The notes beneath the pieces are model-generated. The model was not told the origin of the DNA and searched no databases. It was given only the letters and a program-made list of their open reading frames with translations. A stretch of DNA of 60,408 nucleotides, taken from the NCBI GenBank assembly GCA_020443075.1, contig JAGRIU010000069.1, positions 1 through 60,408 of the forward strand. Direction: 5' to 3'. A program made the position numbers and the translations under genes. This document shows positions 34,857 through 42,956 of this stretch, piece after piece (position 1 is the first letter of the stretch; each line of letters starts with the position of its first letter). This DNA comes from Alphaproteobacteria bacterium (GTDB taxonomy: Bacteria > Pseudomonadota > Alphaproteobacteria > Micavibrionales > Micavibrionaceae).

Positions 34857-35033
34857 CACGTATTCAAGGCGTTTAATGGCGTTTTGGCGCAGCGTGCTTT
34901 CCGGTGCGCTGGCGGGACCCTGAATAGAAATTTCGGTCAGGGTTTGTGTGTCCATGGCGGACACTTTGACGATATTGCCTATCGGGTGGAATTCGATAAT
35001 GACTTCGCGGTTTTGCAAAAGATCGGCAGGCAT
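34833..35033 (-). CDS. Small conserved protein (66 aa)
   Basis: This 66-aa soluble protein has predicted beta strands in the first half (REVIIEFHPIGNIVKVSAMD, TLTEISIQGP) and a C-terminal basic helix (LRQNAIKRLEYVLRKKGL). It resembles a short domain protein found beside MarR/LdtR genes in Alphaproteobacteria (possibly DUF6898, recalled with low certainty). It lies 14 bases downstream of the ldtR-like gene and is probably co-transcribed with it. Confidence 0.65.
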   Translation of the reverse strand: MPADLLQNREVIIEFHPIGNIVKVSAMDTQTLTEISIQGPASAPESTLRQNAIKRLEYVLRKKGLI

Positions 35034-35047
35034 TTTAAGCCCCTGCC

Positions 35048-35509
35048 CTAGAAGCCGCCGCTGAAATTGGCCTGATTAGCCCAGAAACGCTCCAGCCGTT
35101 TCAGAGCGTCATTCAGCGCTGCCAGACGTTCATCGGTGACATCAGAACCTTGAATTTGGCGCTCGTGGCGTTCGAACATATCGGAAATCATGTTTTTGAG
35201 TTCGTGTCCTTTATCGGACAGCTTTACGCGGATCGAGCGTTTATCATGAATCGAGCGCTCCTGAATCAGGTAAGCATTTTCGACCATCTTTTTCACGTTG
35301 TAGGACACGTTGGAGCCCAGATAATAACCGCGAATGGTCAATTCGCCGACGGTCATTTCTTCATCGCCGACATTGTAGAGAATCATGCTCTGGACGTTGT
35401 TGATGTCCTGAATGTTGCGTTTATCCAGCTCGACCTTCAACACATCCAAAAAGTGGCGGTGCAGGCGCTCAATCAACTGAATCGCTTCGAAATACGGTGT
35501 ATGGTTCAC
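35048..35509 (-). CDS. ldtR: MarR-family transcriptional regulator (LdtR-like)
   Basis: This 153-aa winged-helix regulator contains NIQDINNVQSMILYNVGDEEMTV at about 33-55 and GYYLGSNVSYNVKKMVENAYL (recognition helix and wing) near 61-81, then RSIHDKRSIRVKLSDKG, very close to the LdtR family described in Rhizobiales, which controls an L,D-transpeptidase gene and osmotic tolerance. It probably dimerises through the terminal helices. The divergent hemB gene starts 205 bases away; I see no confident operator in that gap. The downstream 66-aa gene is on the same transcript. Confidence 0.85.
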   Translation of the reverse strand: MNHTPYFEAIQLIERLHRHFLDVLKVELDKRNIQDINNVQSMILYNVGDEEMTVGELTIRGYYLGSNVSYNVKKMVENAYLIQERSIHDKRSIRVKLSDKGHELKNMISDMFERHERQIQGSDVTDERLAALNDALKRLERFWANQANFSGGF

Positions 35510-35714
35510 AGATTTGCTCCAAATCTTTTATTCACTTTAATGTTTTACTGTGAAGAGATGAGGCTTTTCGGTCAAGCCTTTTAAGCGTTCTGCCCTCTCT
35601 TCGCCCGCGTATTTTACAACAATGATTTTTAAATACAAACGAATTCAAACGCTTGATTTGCGCTTTCAAACATGTGAGAACACAGATCGAAAATCATTTT
35701 AAGGCTTTGTTGCT

Positions 35715-36713
35715 ATGGGATTTGATCATAAAGGTATCCGAATGCGCCGTTTGCGCAGCGCCCCGTGGATACGCGAAATGTTGAGTGAAACGCGCTTAAG
35801 CCCCGCTGATCTTATTTGGCCGCTGTTTGTGATCGAAGGGCAGAACGCGCGTGAAGCCGTCCAAAGCATGCCGGGGGTTGAGCGTACGAGCATTGACTTA
35901 TTGATTGAAAAGGCAAAACAGGCCCGTGACCTGGGCATTCCGGCGATTGCCCTCTTTCCCGTTGTTCCGAGCGATAAAAAAGACGAGAGTGCTTCCGAAA
36001 GCGCCAATGAAGATAATTTGATGTGCCGGGCCATTCGCGCCCTTAAAAAGGATGTGCCGGAGATCGGGATTGTCGCCGATGTGGCTCTGGACCCATATAC
36101 AAGCCACGGGCATGACGGGCTTGTGCGTGATGGAATCATTCTCAATGATGAGACGGTCGAGGTTCTGTGTCGGCAAGCCGTCGTGCAGGCCAAAGCCGGA
36201 GCGGATATTATCGCGCCGTCGGATATGATGGATGGGCGCGTGAGCGGTATTCGTGCAGCGCTGGATGAGGCCGGTTATACACAAATCAGCATCATGGCCT
36301 ATGCGGCGAAGTTTGCATCGTGTTTTTACGGACCGTTTCGCGATGCCGTGCAGTCGGGCGGTTTTTTAAAGGGTGATAAAAAGACGTATCAGATGAATCC
36401 GGCTAATGCTTCGGAGGCTTTACGCGAGGTTGAACTCGATATTGGCGAGGGCGCCGATATGGTGATGGTCAAGCCGGGGCTGCCTTATCTGGATCTTGTC
36501 TACCGGGTTAAGACGGCCTTTAATATGCCGACCTTTGCCTATCATGTGAGCGGCGAATATTCCATGCTCAAGGCCGCGTCCGAAAAGGGTTATCTTGATT
36601 ATGAAGCCGCTATGATGGAAACGCTTTTGGGATTCAAGCGCGCCGGATGTGACGGGATTTTGACCTATGCCGCTTTGGATGCCGCGGGCTTATTAGCCAA
36701 GCAACGCTCTTAA
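35715..36713 (+). CDS. hemB: Delta-aminolevulinic acid dehydratase (porphobilinogen synthase)
   Basis: The enzyme joins two 5-aminolevulinate molecules into porphobilinogen for haem synthesis. The 332-aa protein has RMRRLRSAPWIREM at the start, VADVALDPYTSHGHDGLV in which aspartate/alanine replace the three zinc cysteines of other HemBs (so Mg/K type), SDMMDGRVSGIR, the active-site lysines in MAYAAKFAS and DMVMVKPGLPYLD, and YHVSGEYSM. Its TAA and the stop of lptD share the bases TTAA, so the two genes converge with no gap. Confidence 0.95.
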   Translation: MGFDHKGIRMRRLRSAPWIREMLSETRLSPADLIWPLFVIEGQNAREAVQSMPGVERTSIDLLIEKAKQARDLGIPAIALFPVVPSDKKDESASESANEDNLMCRAIRALKKDVPEIGIVADVALDPYTSHGHDGLVRDGIILNDETVEVLCRQAVVQAKAGADIIAPSDMMDGRVSGIRAALDEAGYTQISIMAYAAKFASCFYGPFRDAVQSGGFLKGDKKTYQMNPANASEALREVELDIGEGADMVMVKPGLPYLDLVYRVKTAFNMPTFAYHVSGEYSMLKAASEKGYLDYEAAMMETLLGFKRAGCDGILTYAALDAAGLLAKQRS

Positions 36714-39076
36714 GGCATCAGATCCAGAGATTGCTGGCTTTGCGGGCGTCTGTAGCCTGATTGCTCGAAGCCGCCCAGATTTTTCAACCCGATATTGAAC
36801 AAGACAACGGTGCTGGCATCCCCCGAAGCGCTTGTGGTGAAATTCTTTTGGCCCGTCAGGGACAAGAAAACACACTGTCCGAAATAATCCAGTCCCGCGC
36901 TGGCTTGCAACAGGCCTGAATTCACGCCTAGATCATGCGTTGCGCCCAAGCGCCCGCGCCATTTTTCTGCGAAATAATATTGGGCCGCGCCGTTAATCTG
37001 TTCCCGGCTCTCTGTTAAATCCGTGCCGTCCAAAGCGCTGGCATATAGATATTGGGTTCCGAGGCGGAAACGGTTCCAGTCGGCGTAGGCGCTCACCTCT
37101 TGGCGTTGCGATGTCAGATTACGGCTCCCGTACTGGAAGCGGTAATCGAGCAGGTATTTTTCTTTATAGCGAGCGCTTATTTGACCGACGATATCGGATT
37201 CCTGATTTTGTAGGCCTGAGCCGTTAGGGAAAGGATTGTGGTCGGCATCGAAGCGATAGCTCTGGCCGATAAATACGTTACCGTAACTGCCGTCACTGCC
37301 GTAGAGACCGCTGCGCAGGCCGTATGTCGCCCGGCTCTGGTCTTCTATGCGGTCCAATCCGGGAAAACGATTGGGTTCAAAAAGGTTGCTGGTATCAATC
37401 TGGACATCGTTACTGTCTTCGTTGGGGATGTCATTATTTTCATCGAGTTTCGGCGCGACCGTCAGAGCCGCTATCGGCTCGATTGTCACTTGAGCCGGGA
37501 TGCTTTCCAGTTGCTTAGCCACCGGATAGCTGGATTGGATGTGGAGTTGGGGGAATAGCCGCGTATCGTTGGTTTCACCGCTTGTGCCGCTGGTCTGATC
37601 GAAAACGTAATAGGCATCCCCGCGGACATTCGCCCTGAAATTTGTCAGTAATCCGTAGTCGGAAACCAGGCGGCGTTTCCACCCTAAGTCCATAGACAGG
37701 CGTTGCATGTCTTGTGCGCGTCCTTCACGTTGCAACCCCAATGCCGAGGCCTGCGCCGTCCATGTTCCTTTTATGAGCGGGATTTCTCCCGGCTCGCCTT
37801 GAAAGCTTGTGAAAATTTCAGGTAAAACGTCGGGTTGGTCCGGCGCTTCGTCGCGCACGCGCGTATCATGATAAGAAATCAAACGCCCTGAACCGTAATT
37901 CCGTCCAGAGAAACGCTCAACATAGATTTCATTTTCCAAAACGTTATCGTCGGAAAAGTCATACTGGCGCAAATAAGGATCATCTGACGACCAATTGACC
38001 CTGACACCAGAGCGCCACTTATCATTGATGTCCCATTGTCCGTCTGCGAAGACGTGGCCGCGTACATCATCTTTTCGCTGAATAATCCGGTCATAGGTTT
38101 TGTCTTGCCAGTCGGAGACCGTTATACCTCCAGAGGCCTGTAGGCGCGCATTTTCCCATCTCTTGCGATATGCCAGCATCCCTAACGGCGCGCTTTGCTG
38201 GCTCATGGCGCGCAACCCGATCGTTAGGTCCTGGTCCGGTGCGATTCCCCAATAATAGCGCCCATCGGCGAACGCTCCGAGATTGCTGTTATATCCCATT
38301 GAAGGGGCCAAAAAGCCGCTTTTTTGTTTAATCGTTCCATCGGGATGCGAGAAAAACGGGACGTAAGCTACGGGCACGCCGTGGACTTCGAAGCGGGCGT
38401 GCTGGTATTTGACCGTGTGTTCTTCTTGATCATGAATGACTTTGGAGGCGCGCAGCCCCCACACAGGTTCTTCTTCAGGGTTATTTTCGCACGGCTCGCA
38501 TGGTGTATAAGAGGCATCATGCATAATTGTCTTCACGCCGTTTTTGCGATCACCGGTTTCGGCGGCGAAGCGTGAGCCGTCTGCCAGAGTCGTGTGCAGG
38601 TTTTCAACATGACCGTTGCGGAGCTTTGTGTTGTATTCTGCGCGGTCCACGAGGTGAATATCACCGTTTTCTTCGTTTAAAACCACAAGTCCTGAGGCTT
38701 GGACCGTATCGGTGCCCAGATTATATTTCATTTCATCGGCGCGCAGAATGTGTCCGTCTTGCTCCAAGAAAACATCCCCTGAGGCGGTGATTATCTTTTG
38801 CTCCTTATCATGCTGAAGCGTATCGGCATCCAGCTTTACGGGCTCTTGCTGCGAAGGAGATTGTGATAGAGGATAGACATCTACCGCAGGCTCAAGGTCG
38901 TATAACTCAACGGATGCATAACTTTGTTCCGCGTTTTTATTGTCCGTGCCGCCTTCCGCATCGCCTGTTTCTTCAAGCCTGTCTTCAAAACCATAGCCCG
39001 TGAGGAGCTGCGCTCTGGCGGCTGAGGTTTGCAGCAGAAGACATAAAGGCACGGTAAGGGATAATAGACGAAACAT
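36710..39076 (-). CDS. lptD: LPS-assembly protein LptD
   Basis: LptD is the outer-membrane beta-barrel that inserts lipopolysaccharide into the outer leaflet. The 788-aa protein has a signal peptide (residues 1-22), an LptA-like OstA N-terminal domain (LDADTLQHDKEQKIITASGDVFLEQ, YNLGTDTVQASG) and a large C-terminal barrel with alternating Tyr/Trp strands (YYWGIAPDQDLTIGLRAMS, AQYYFAEKWRGRLGATHD). A CEPCE pair near residue 195 may form a disulfide. Relatives often have surA and pdxA downstream, but here hemB is convergent and rhlE lies upstream. Confidence 0.93.
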   Translation of the reverse strand: MFRLLSLTVPLCLLLQTSAARAQLLTGYGFEDRLEETGDAEGGTDNKNAEQSYASVELYDLEPAVDVYPLSQSPSQQEPVKLDADTLQHDKEQKIITASGDVFLEQDGHILRADEMKYNLGTDTVQASGLVVLNEENGDIHLVDRAEYNTKLRNGHVENLHTTLADGSRFAAETGDRKNGVKTIMHDASYTPCEPCENNPEEEPVWGLRASKVIHDQEEHTVKYQHARFEVHGVPVAYVPFFSHPDGTIKQKSGFLAPSMGYNSNLGAFADGRYYWGIAPDQDLTIGLRAMSQQSAPLGMLAYRKRWENARLQASGGITVSDWQDKTYDRIIQRKDDVRGHVFADGQWDINDKWRSGVRVNWSSDDPYLRQYDFSDDNVLENEIYVERFSGRNYGSGRLISYHDTRVRDEAPDQPDVLPEIFTSFQGEPGEIPLIKGTWTAQASALGLQREGRAQDMQRLSMDLGWKRRLVSDYGLLTNFRANVRGDAYYVFDQTSGTSGETNDTRLFPQLHIQSSYPVAKQLESIPAQVTIEPIAALTVAPKLDENNDIPNEDSNDVQIDTSNLFEPNRFPGLDRIEDQSRATYGLRSGLYGSDGSYGNVFIGQSYRFDADHNPFPNGSGLQNQESDIVGQISARYKEKYLLDYRFQYGSRNLTSQRQEVSAYADWNRFRLGTQYLYASALDGTDLTESREQINGAAQYYFAEKWRGRLGATHDLGVNSGLLQASAGLDYFGQCVFLSLTGQKNFTTSASGDASTVVLFNIGLKNLGGFEQSGYRRPQSQQSLDLMP

Positions 39077-39151
39077 ATCGGGCGTTCACAGATTCTTACA
39101 CAGTCGAAGCTTTCACAAGTGTGCAACGCCGAGCCTTAAAGCGCAAGGGCT

Positions 39152-40432
39152 TTAACCGAAGAAGGATGGAATATCACTTCCGAATCCTTTTACATCGCCA
39201 TCATCCTGATCATCCGCGTCTGTTCTTTTGTTCGCTGGAGCTTGTTTTTTCGGCGGCTTTGGCGGTTTGTCATCGTGGCGCGGTTTGCTTTTCCGGGGGC
39301 TTTTTTCAGCTTTGCTTTCTTCCAGAGCGACCCGTTGAATATCCTGCTTGGTCAGCTTTTCGATCGCCGCCAGATGTTTATTGTCTGCGGGTGTGACCAA
39401 CATCCAGGCATGTCCCGTCAGCCCGGCGCGTCCCGTGCGGCCGATTCTGTGGACGTAGTCATCGGCGTTGAACGGCACGTCGAAGTTGAAGACGTGGGAG
39501 AGGCCCTGAACGTCAAGACCGCGGGCGGCCACATCGCTGCACACCAGCAGGCTTATTTTTCCGGCCTTGAAAGCCTCAAGCGTTTCAGAACGCACCTTTT
39601 GCACCATGTCGCCGTGCATGCCTTTTGCGTCATAGCCTTTACCTTGCAAATAGCGCGTTAGGCCGTCAATGTCGCGTTTGCGGTTGCAGAAGATGAATGC
39701 ATTTTGAACCTTTTCCCGCTCGATCAGGCGGGCCAGAACGTCCTGCTTTTGACGCGGCGAGGTCTCGACAATAAATTGTTCGACATTTTTGGATGTTGTG
39801 GCCGGCGGGGCAACGGAAATTTCTTTGGGATTGCTCTGGAATTTTTGCGTCAGCTTTTTGATCTCCGGCGGCATGGTGGCCGAAAATAAAAGCGTCTGGC
39901 GGATCGGAGACAGCAAGCCGACAATCTTTTCAATATCGGGAATAAAGCCCATATCCATCATGCGGTCGGCTTCGTCGATCACCAGAATTTTAATATCGGT
40001 CAGGAGGATTTTTCCGCGCTCGAACAAATCGAGCAAGCGCCCCGGTGTGGCGATCAGCACATCGACGCCGCGCTCCAGCAACTTTATTTGTTCTTCCATC
40101 GATACGCCGCCGGTCAGTAGCGCCTTGGTTAATTTTGAGTATTTGCCGTAGGTATCAAAGTTTTCCGCCACCTGCGCGGCGAGTTCGCGCGTGGGTGTGA
40201 GAATTAGCGAGCGCGGCATGCGGGCCTTGGCGCGGCCTCCGGCCAGAATTTCGATCATCGGCAGCGTAAAGCTGGCCGTCTTGCCAGTTCCCGTTTGCGC
40301 CAAGCCGACAACATCACGGGCCATTAGAATATGCGGGATCGCGCCTTCTTGAATCGGCGTTGGTTTATCGTAGCCACAATCGGCGATGGCTTTTAACAGA
40401 TTTTCGGACAGGCCGAGTTTTTCAAATGACAT
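39152..40432 (-). CDS. rhlE: DEAD-box ATP-dependent RNA helicase (RhlE-like)
   Basis: This 426-aa helicase has all core motifs: Q motif (YDKPTPIQEGAIP), motif I AQTGTGKTASF, TPTRELAAQ, TPGRLLD, motif II as DEAD in LVIDEADRMMDMGF, SAT in LFSATMP, and the C-terminal VARGLDVQG and HRIGRTGRAG. A Lys/Arg-rich tail from about residue 370 would bind RNA non-specifically, as in RhlE proteins linked to cold growth and ribosome assembly. It is alone on its strand between lptD and the divergent gshB. Confidence 0.93.
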   Translation of the reverse strand: MSFEKLGLSENLLKAIADCGYDKPTPIQEGAIPHILMARDVVGLAQTGTGKTASFTLPMIEILAGGRAKARMPRSLILTPTRELAAQVAENFDTYGKYSKLTKALLTGGVSMEEQIKLLERGVDVLIATPGRLLDLFERGKILLTDIKILVIDEADRMMDMGFIPDIEKIVGLLSPIRQTLLFSATMPPEIKKLTQKFQSNPKEISVAPPATTSKNVEQFIVETSPRQKQDVLARLIEREKVQNAFIFCNRKRDIDGLTRYLQGKGYDAKGMHGDMVQKVRSETLEAFKAGKISLLVCSDVAARGLDVQGLSHVFNFDVPFNADDYVHRIGRTGRAGLTGHAWMLVTPADNKHLAAIEKLTKQDIQRVALEESKAEKSPRKSKPRHDDKPPKPPKKQAPANKRTDADDQDDGDVKGFGSDIPSFFG

Positions 40433-40520
40433 TCGTGTTCTATATTCATTTTCTTATAGCTATCTCTGACGTAGCTATATACTGTTTACGCGAAAAATCA
40501 ACCATAGGCCTTAGAAAATC

Positions 40521-41489
40521 ATGAGTTTTACCGTTGCTTTGCAGATGGACCCGCCGCAATCGATCAATATCGACAAGGATTCGACTTTTGTTATAGGGCT
40601 GGAGGCGCAAAAGCGCGGGCACGATCTTTTTTATTATTCTCCGGATAGTTTAACCCTGCGTGACGGTATGGTTTATGCGGATTGCGCGACGCTTGAATTT
40701 CGCCGTAAGCGCGGAAACCACTGTACATTGGGAGCATTTGAGCGCCGGGCGTTGAGTGACTTTGACCTTATTTTGATGCGGCAAGATTTTAACAATCCGC
40801 GCCGTTATACTGCTCTGGCGCATATGCTGGATCATTTAAAAGGCAAGACACTGGTTTTGAATGACCCTGAGGGTGTACGGGAATCACCGGAAAAACTGCT
40901 CATTACGCATTTCCCCGATCTGGCGCCGCCAACGCTGATTACGCGGAATTTGCAGGATATATACGATTTCCACGCCGAGCATAACGAGATCATTATCAAG
41001 CCGATGAACGGCTTTGGCGGGCTGGATATCTATCATATGCGCGAAGGCGATACGAACCTGCCGGCCGTGTATGATATGCTGTGCCGTCTGCATAGCGAGC
41101 CGTTTATCGTGCAGCGTTATATCCCTGAAATCCGTCAGGGCGATAAACGGATTATTGTTGTCGAAGGCGAGCCGATAGGTGCGTTACTGAGGGTTCCGGC
41201 GGACGGCAATGCGCGAGCCAACTTGCAAGCCGGAGGGAAGGCAGCCCCCGGTCAGATCACCGCGCGGGACCGTGAAATTTGCGCCCGCCTGAAAACGACT
41301 TTGATCGAGCGCGGGCTGGTTCTTGTCGGGCTGGACGTGATTGGCGATTACGTCACAGAGATTAACCCCAAGTCGCCGACGGGCCTGCAGCAAATCTACA
41401 AGCTACAGGGGATTAAATGCGAGAAAGCGCTCTGGGATGCCTATGAAGCGCGGCTTGCCGCCTTTAAGAAGAAAGTTCGCGCGGCATGA
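40521..41489 (+). CDS. gshB: Glutathione synthetase
   Basis: This ATP-grasp enzyme joins gamma-glutamylcysteine with glycine. The 322-aa product has an N-terminal domain with MDPPQSINIDKDSTFVIGLEAQKRGH, a central ATP-binding region (NEIIIKPMNGFGGLDIYHM) and the C-terminal VGLDVIGDYVTEINPKSPTGLQQI with metal-binding Glu and Asn. Its TGA overlaps the ATG of the next gene (ATGA), so the two are translationally coupled. The gene encoding glutamate-cysteine ligase is not in the window. Confidence 0.95.
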   Translation: MSFTVALQMDPPQSINIDKDSTFVIGLEAQKRGHDLFYYSPDSLTLRDGMVYADCATLEFRRKRGNHCTLGAFERRALSDFDLILMRQDFNNPRRYTALAHMLDHLKGKTLVLNDPEGVRESPEKLLITHFPDLAPPTLITRNLQDIYDFHAEHNEIIIKPMNGFGGLDIYHMREGDTNLPAVYDMLCRLHSEPFIVQRYIPEIRQGDKRIIVVEGEPIGALLRVPADGNARANLQAGGKAAPGQITARDREICARLKTTLIERGLVLVGLDVIGDYVTEINPKSPTGLQQIYKLQGIKCEKALWDAYEARLAAFKKKVRAA

Positions 41490-41962
41490 GTTACCGGAAG
41501 CTGTCGCCAGCCGAAAAATTACAAGAAATCTGGGAGAACATCAAAGCCGTTCCTCCGGTTAAATTATGGGGCGCGGGCATCCTTATTCTGGTTGTGATTT
41601 ATTTTGCTTTTTTTAGCGGACGCGGCAAAGAATACCACCAGCATGTCGAAGGCGAACTTTTGCTCGCGCGGATGATTTGCGAAGAATCGCAAGGCTGGGT
41701 GCTGGCCAACCGCGAACGGCTGAAGATAGGAAAAGCGGATTTGCGGACTTTCAAACTTCGCGGAGAAACCGTCGCGCTTAAGCATGTTAAATATCCAGAG
41801 ATCCTGTTTCTGGATACCGGGGTCCGCGGCGCCAACGCAGACAGCCCGGAGGTCTGGCAAAATTTTGTATGCGAGGTTTCCGATCCGCGCAGTCATAGCA
41901 CCCACTTCTATTACGATTATCAAAAGCGGCGCTGGATTGATAAGGTGCGGTTTAGACGGTAG
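41486..41962 (+). CDS. Hypothetical single-pass membrane protein coupled to gshB
   Basis: This 158-aa protein has one membrane helix at about residues 26-44 (LWGAGILILVVIYFAFF) and a predicted periplasmic or extracytoplasmic domain with two cysteines (residue 65 and near 133), ending in YYDYQKRRWIDKVRFRR. I do not recognise the family. The ATGA overlap with gshB and the ten-base gap to hisI indicate one operon of unrelated function. Role unknown. Confidence 0.7.
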   Translation: MSYRKLSPAEKLQEIWENIKAVPPVKLWGAGILILVVIYFAFFSGRGKEYHQHVEGELLLARMICEESQGWVLANRERLKIGKADLRTFKLRGETVALKHVKYPEILFLDTGVRGANADSPEVWQNFVCEVSDPRSHSTHFYYDYQKRRWIDKVRFRR

Positions 41963-41971
41963 GGTTCGTGC

Positions 41972-42394
41972 ATGGATAAAAAAGAACTTGAAGATAGCCT
42001 GAAGTTTTTACCGCGTTTCGATGCACAAGGGCTTATTCCCTGCATTACGACGAGCGCGCGCAGCGGCAAGGTTTTGATGCTGGCCTACATGAATGAAGAG
42101 GCCTTAAAAAAGTCTCTTGAGACAGGAGAGGCTCATTACTGGTCGCGCAGCCGTGGAGAGCTCTGGCACAAGGGCGCATCAAGCGGGCATGTGCAGCGGA
42201 TTATCGAGATGCGCGTGGATTGCGATCAGGATTGTGTCTGGATCAGTGTCGATATGGACGAAGAAGCCAGTTGCCACACCGGGCGGCGAAGCTGTTTTTA
42301 CCGGAAGGTTGTGAAAAACGAAGGTGGCTCCCCTGCCCTCGAATGGGTCGATGAAGACCTGCTTTTCGATCCGGAAACGGTTTACAAAAAATAA
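41972..42394 (+). CDS. hisI: Phosphoribosyl-AMP cyclohydrolase
   Basis: The third enzyme of histidine synthesis opens the adenine ring of phosphoribosyl-AMP. The 140-aa zinc enzyme has FDAQGLIPCITT, MLAYMNEEALKKSLETGEAHYWSRSR, and the metal site with DCDQDCVWISVD, CHTGRRSCFYR (cysteines and His as zinc ligands, Asp as Mg ligand). It is the stand-alone HisI without the HisE domain. No other his gene is in the window; the upstream partners are gshB and the membrane orphan. Confidence 0.95.
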   Translation: MDKKELEDSLKFLPRFDAQGLIPCITTSARSGKVLMLAYMNEEALKKSLETGEAHYWSRSRGELWHKGASSGHVQRIIEMRVDCDQDCVWISVDMDEEASCHTGRRSCFYRKVVKNEGGSPALEWVDEDLLFDPETVYKK

Positions 42395-42400
42395 TGATTA

Positions 42401-42862
42401 TTATTTACCGACGCCGCTGCTCTGATGCTCTTGCGCGTGGTTATGTTGCGCATGGGGGAGCGTGGCATTATTTCTGTGGAAGCCGAAATACAGGATCACG
42501 TTGAAGGTAAACAGCACGCTGGCGGCGATGAGGATTTTGCTGGCGGCGCGTTTGCGAGGCTTACAAGAGCCGTGGTGACAGCCTGTGTCATGGCAATCAA
42601 TTTTCCAGCTGTGCATTTGCAGCCCCCAGCCCAAAGCCAGAACGGCTGCGGAAAATATAATCATCGGGAGTTCGTAGTGATGAAGCTCGTCGTGAAGGAC
42701 CTCCAGCCACCCCGGTAAGGTAATGACCATGCCGAAACCACTGAGAAGCGCGACAAGGCTGAAAAGTGTTGGCAAGACACAACAAAACACATGACTGGTT
42801 TCCGAGGCTACGATCGCCCAGAGAAGCCTCTTTTGGTGTTTTTGAATGCGTTCGGGTGACAT
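42401..42862 (-). CDS. His/Cys-rich four-helix membrane protein (MerC-like)
   Basis: This 153-aa membrane protein has helices at about 15-45, 60-85 and 106-128. A Cys-Cys pair with a neighbouring His (TSHVFCCVLPTLFSLVALLSG) lies in the first helix, a second metal-like cluster is KIDCHDTGCHHGSCKPRK at about 90-107, and the tail is His-rich (HAQHNHAQEHQ). The pattern resembles MerC-type or related metal transporters, suggesting handling of a soft metal ion, but the family is uncertain and no regulator or mer operon is adjacent. Confidence 0.65.
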   Translation of the reverse strand: MSPERIQKHQKRLLWAIVASETSHVFCCVLPTLFSLVALLSGFGMVITLPGWLEVLHDELHHYELPMIIFSAAVLALGWGLQMHSWKIDCHDTGCHHGSCKPRKRAASKILIAASVLFTFNVILYFGFHRNNATLPHAQHNHAQEHQSSGVGK

Positions 42863-42956
42863 ACGGCCTTCTTTTCGCTTTAGACTTTGTCCTTTGACAG
42901 GAGCGAATTTGTATCTTGTTTTTGAAAAACTGGCAATTGTTTTTAAGTGGGTGTTC

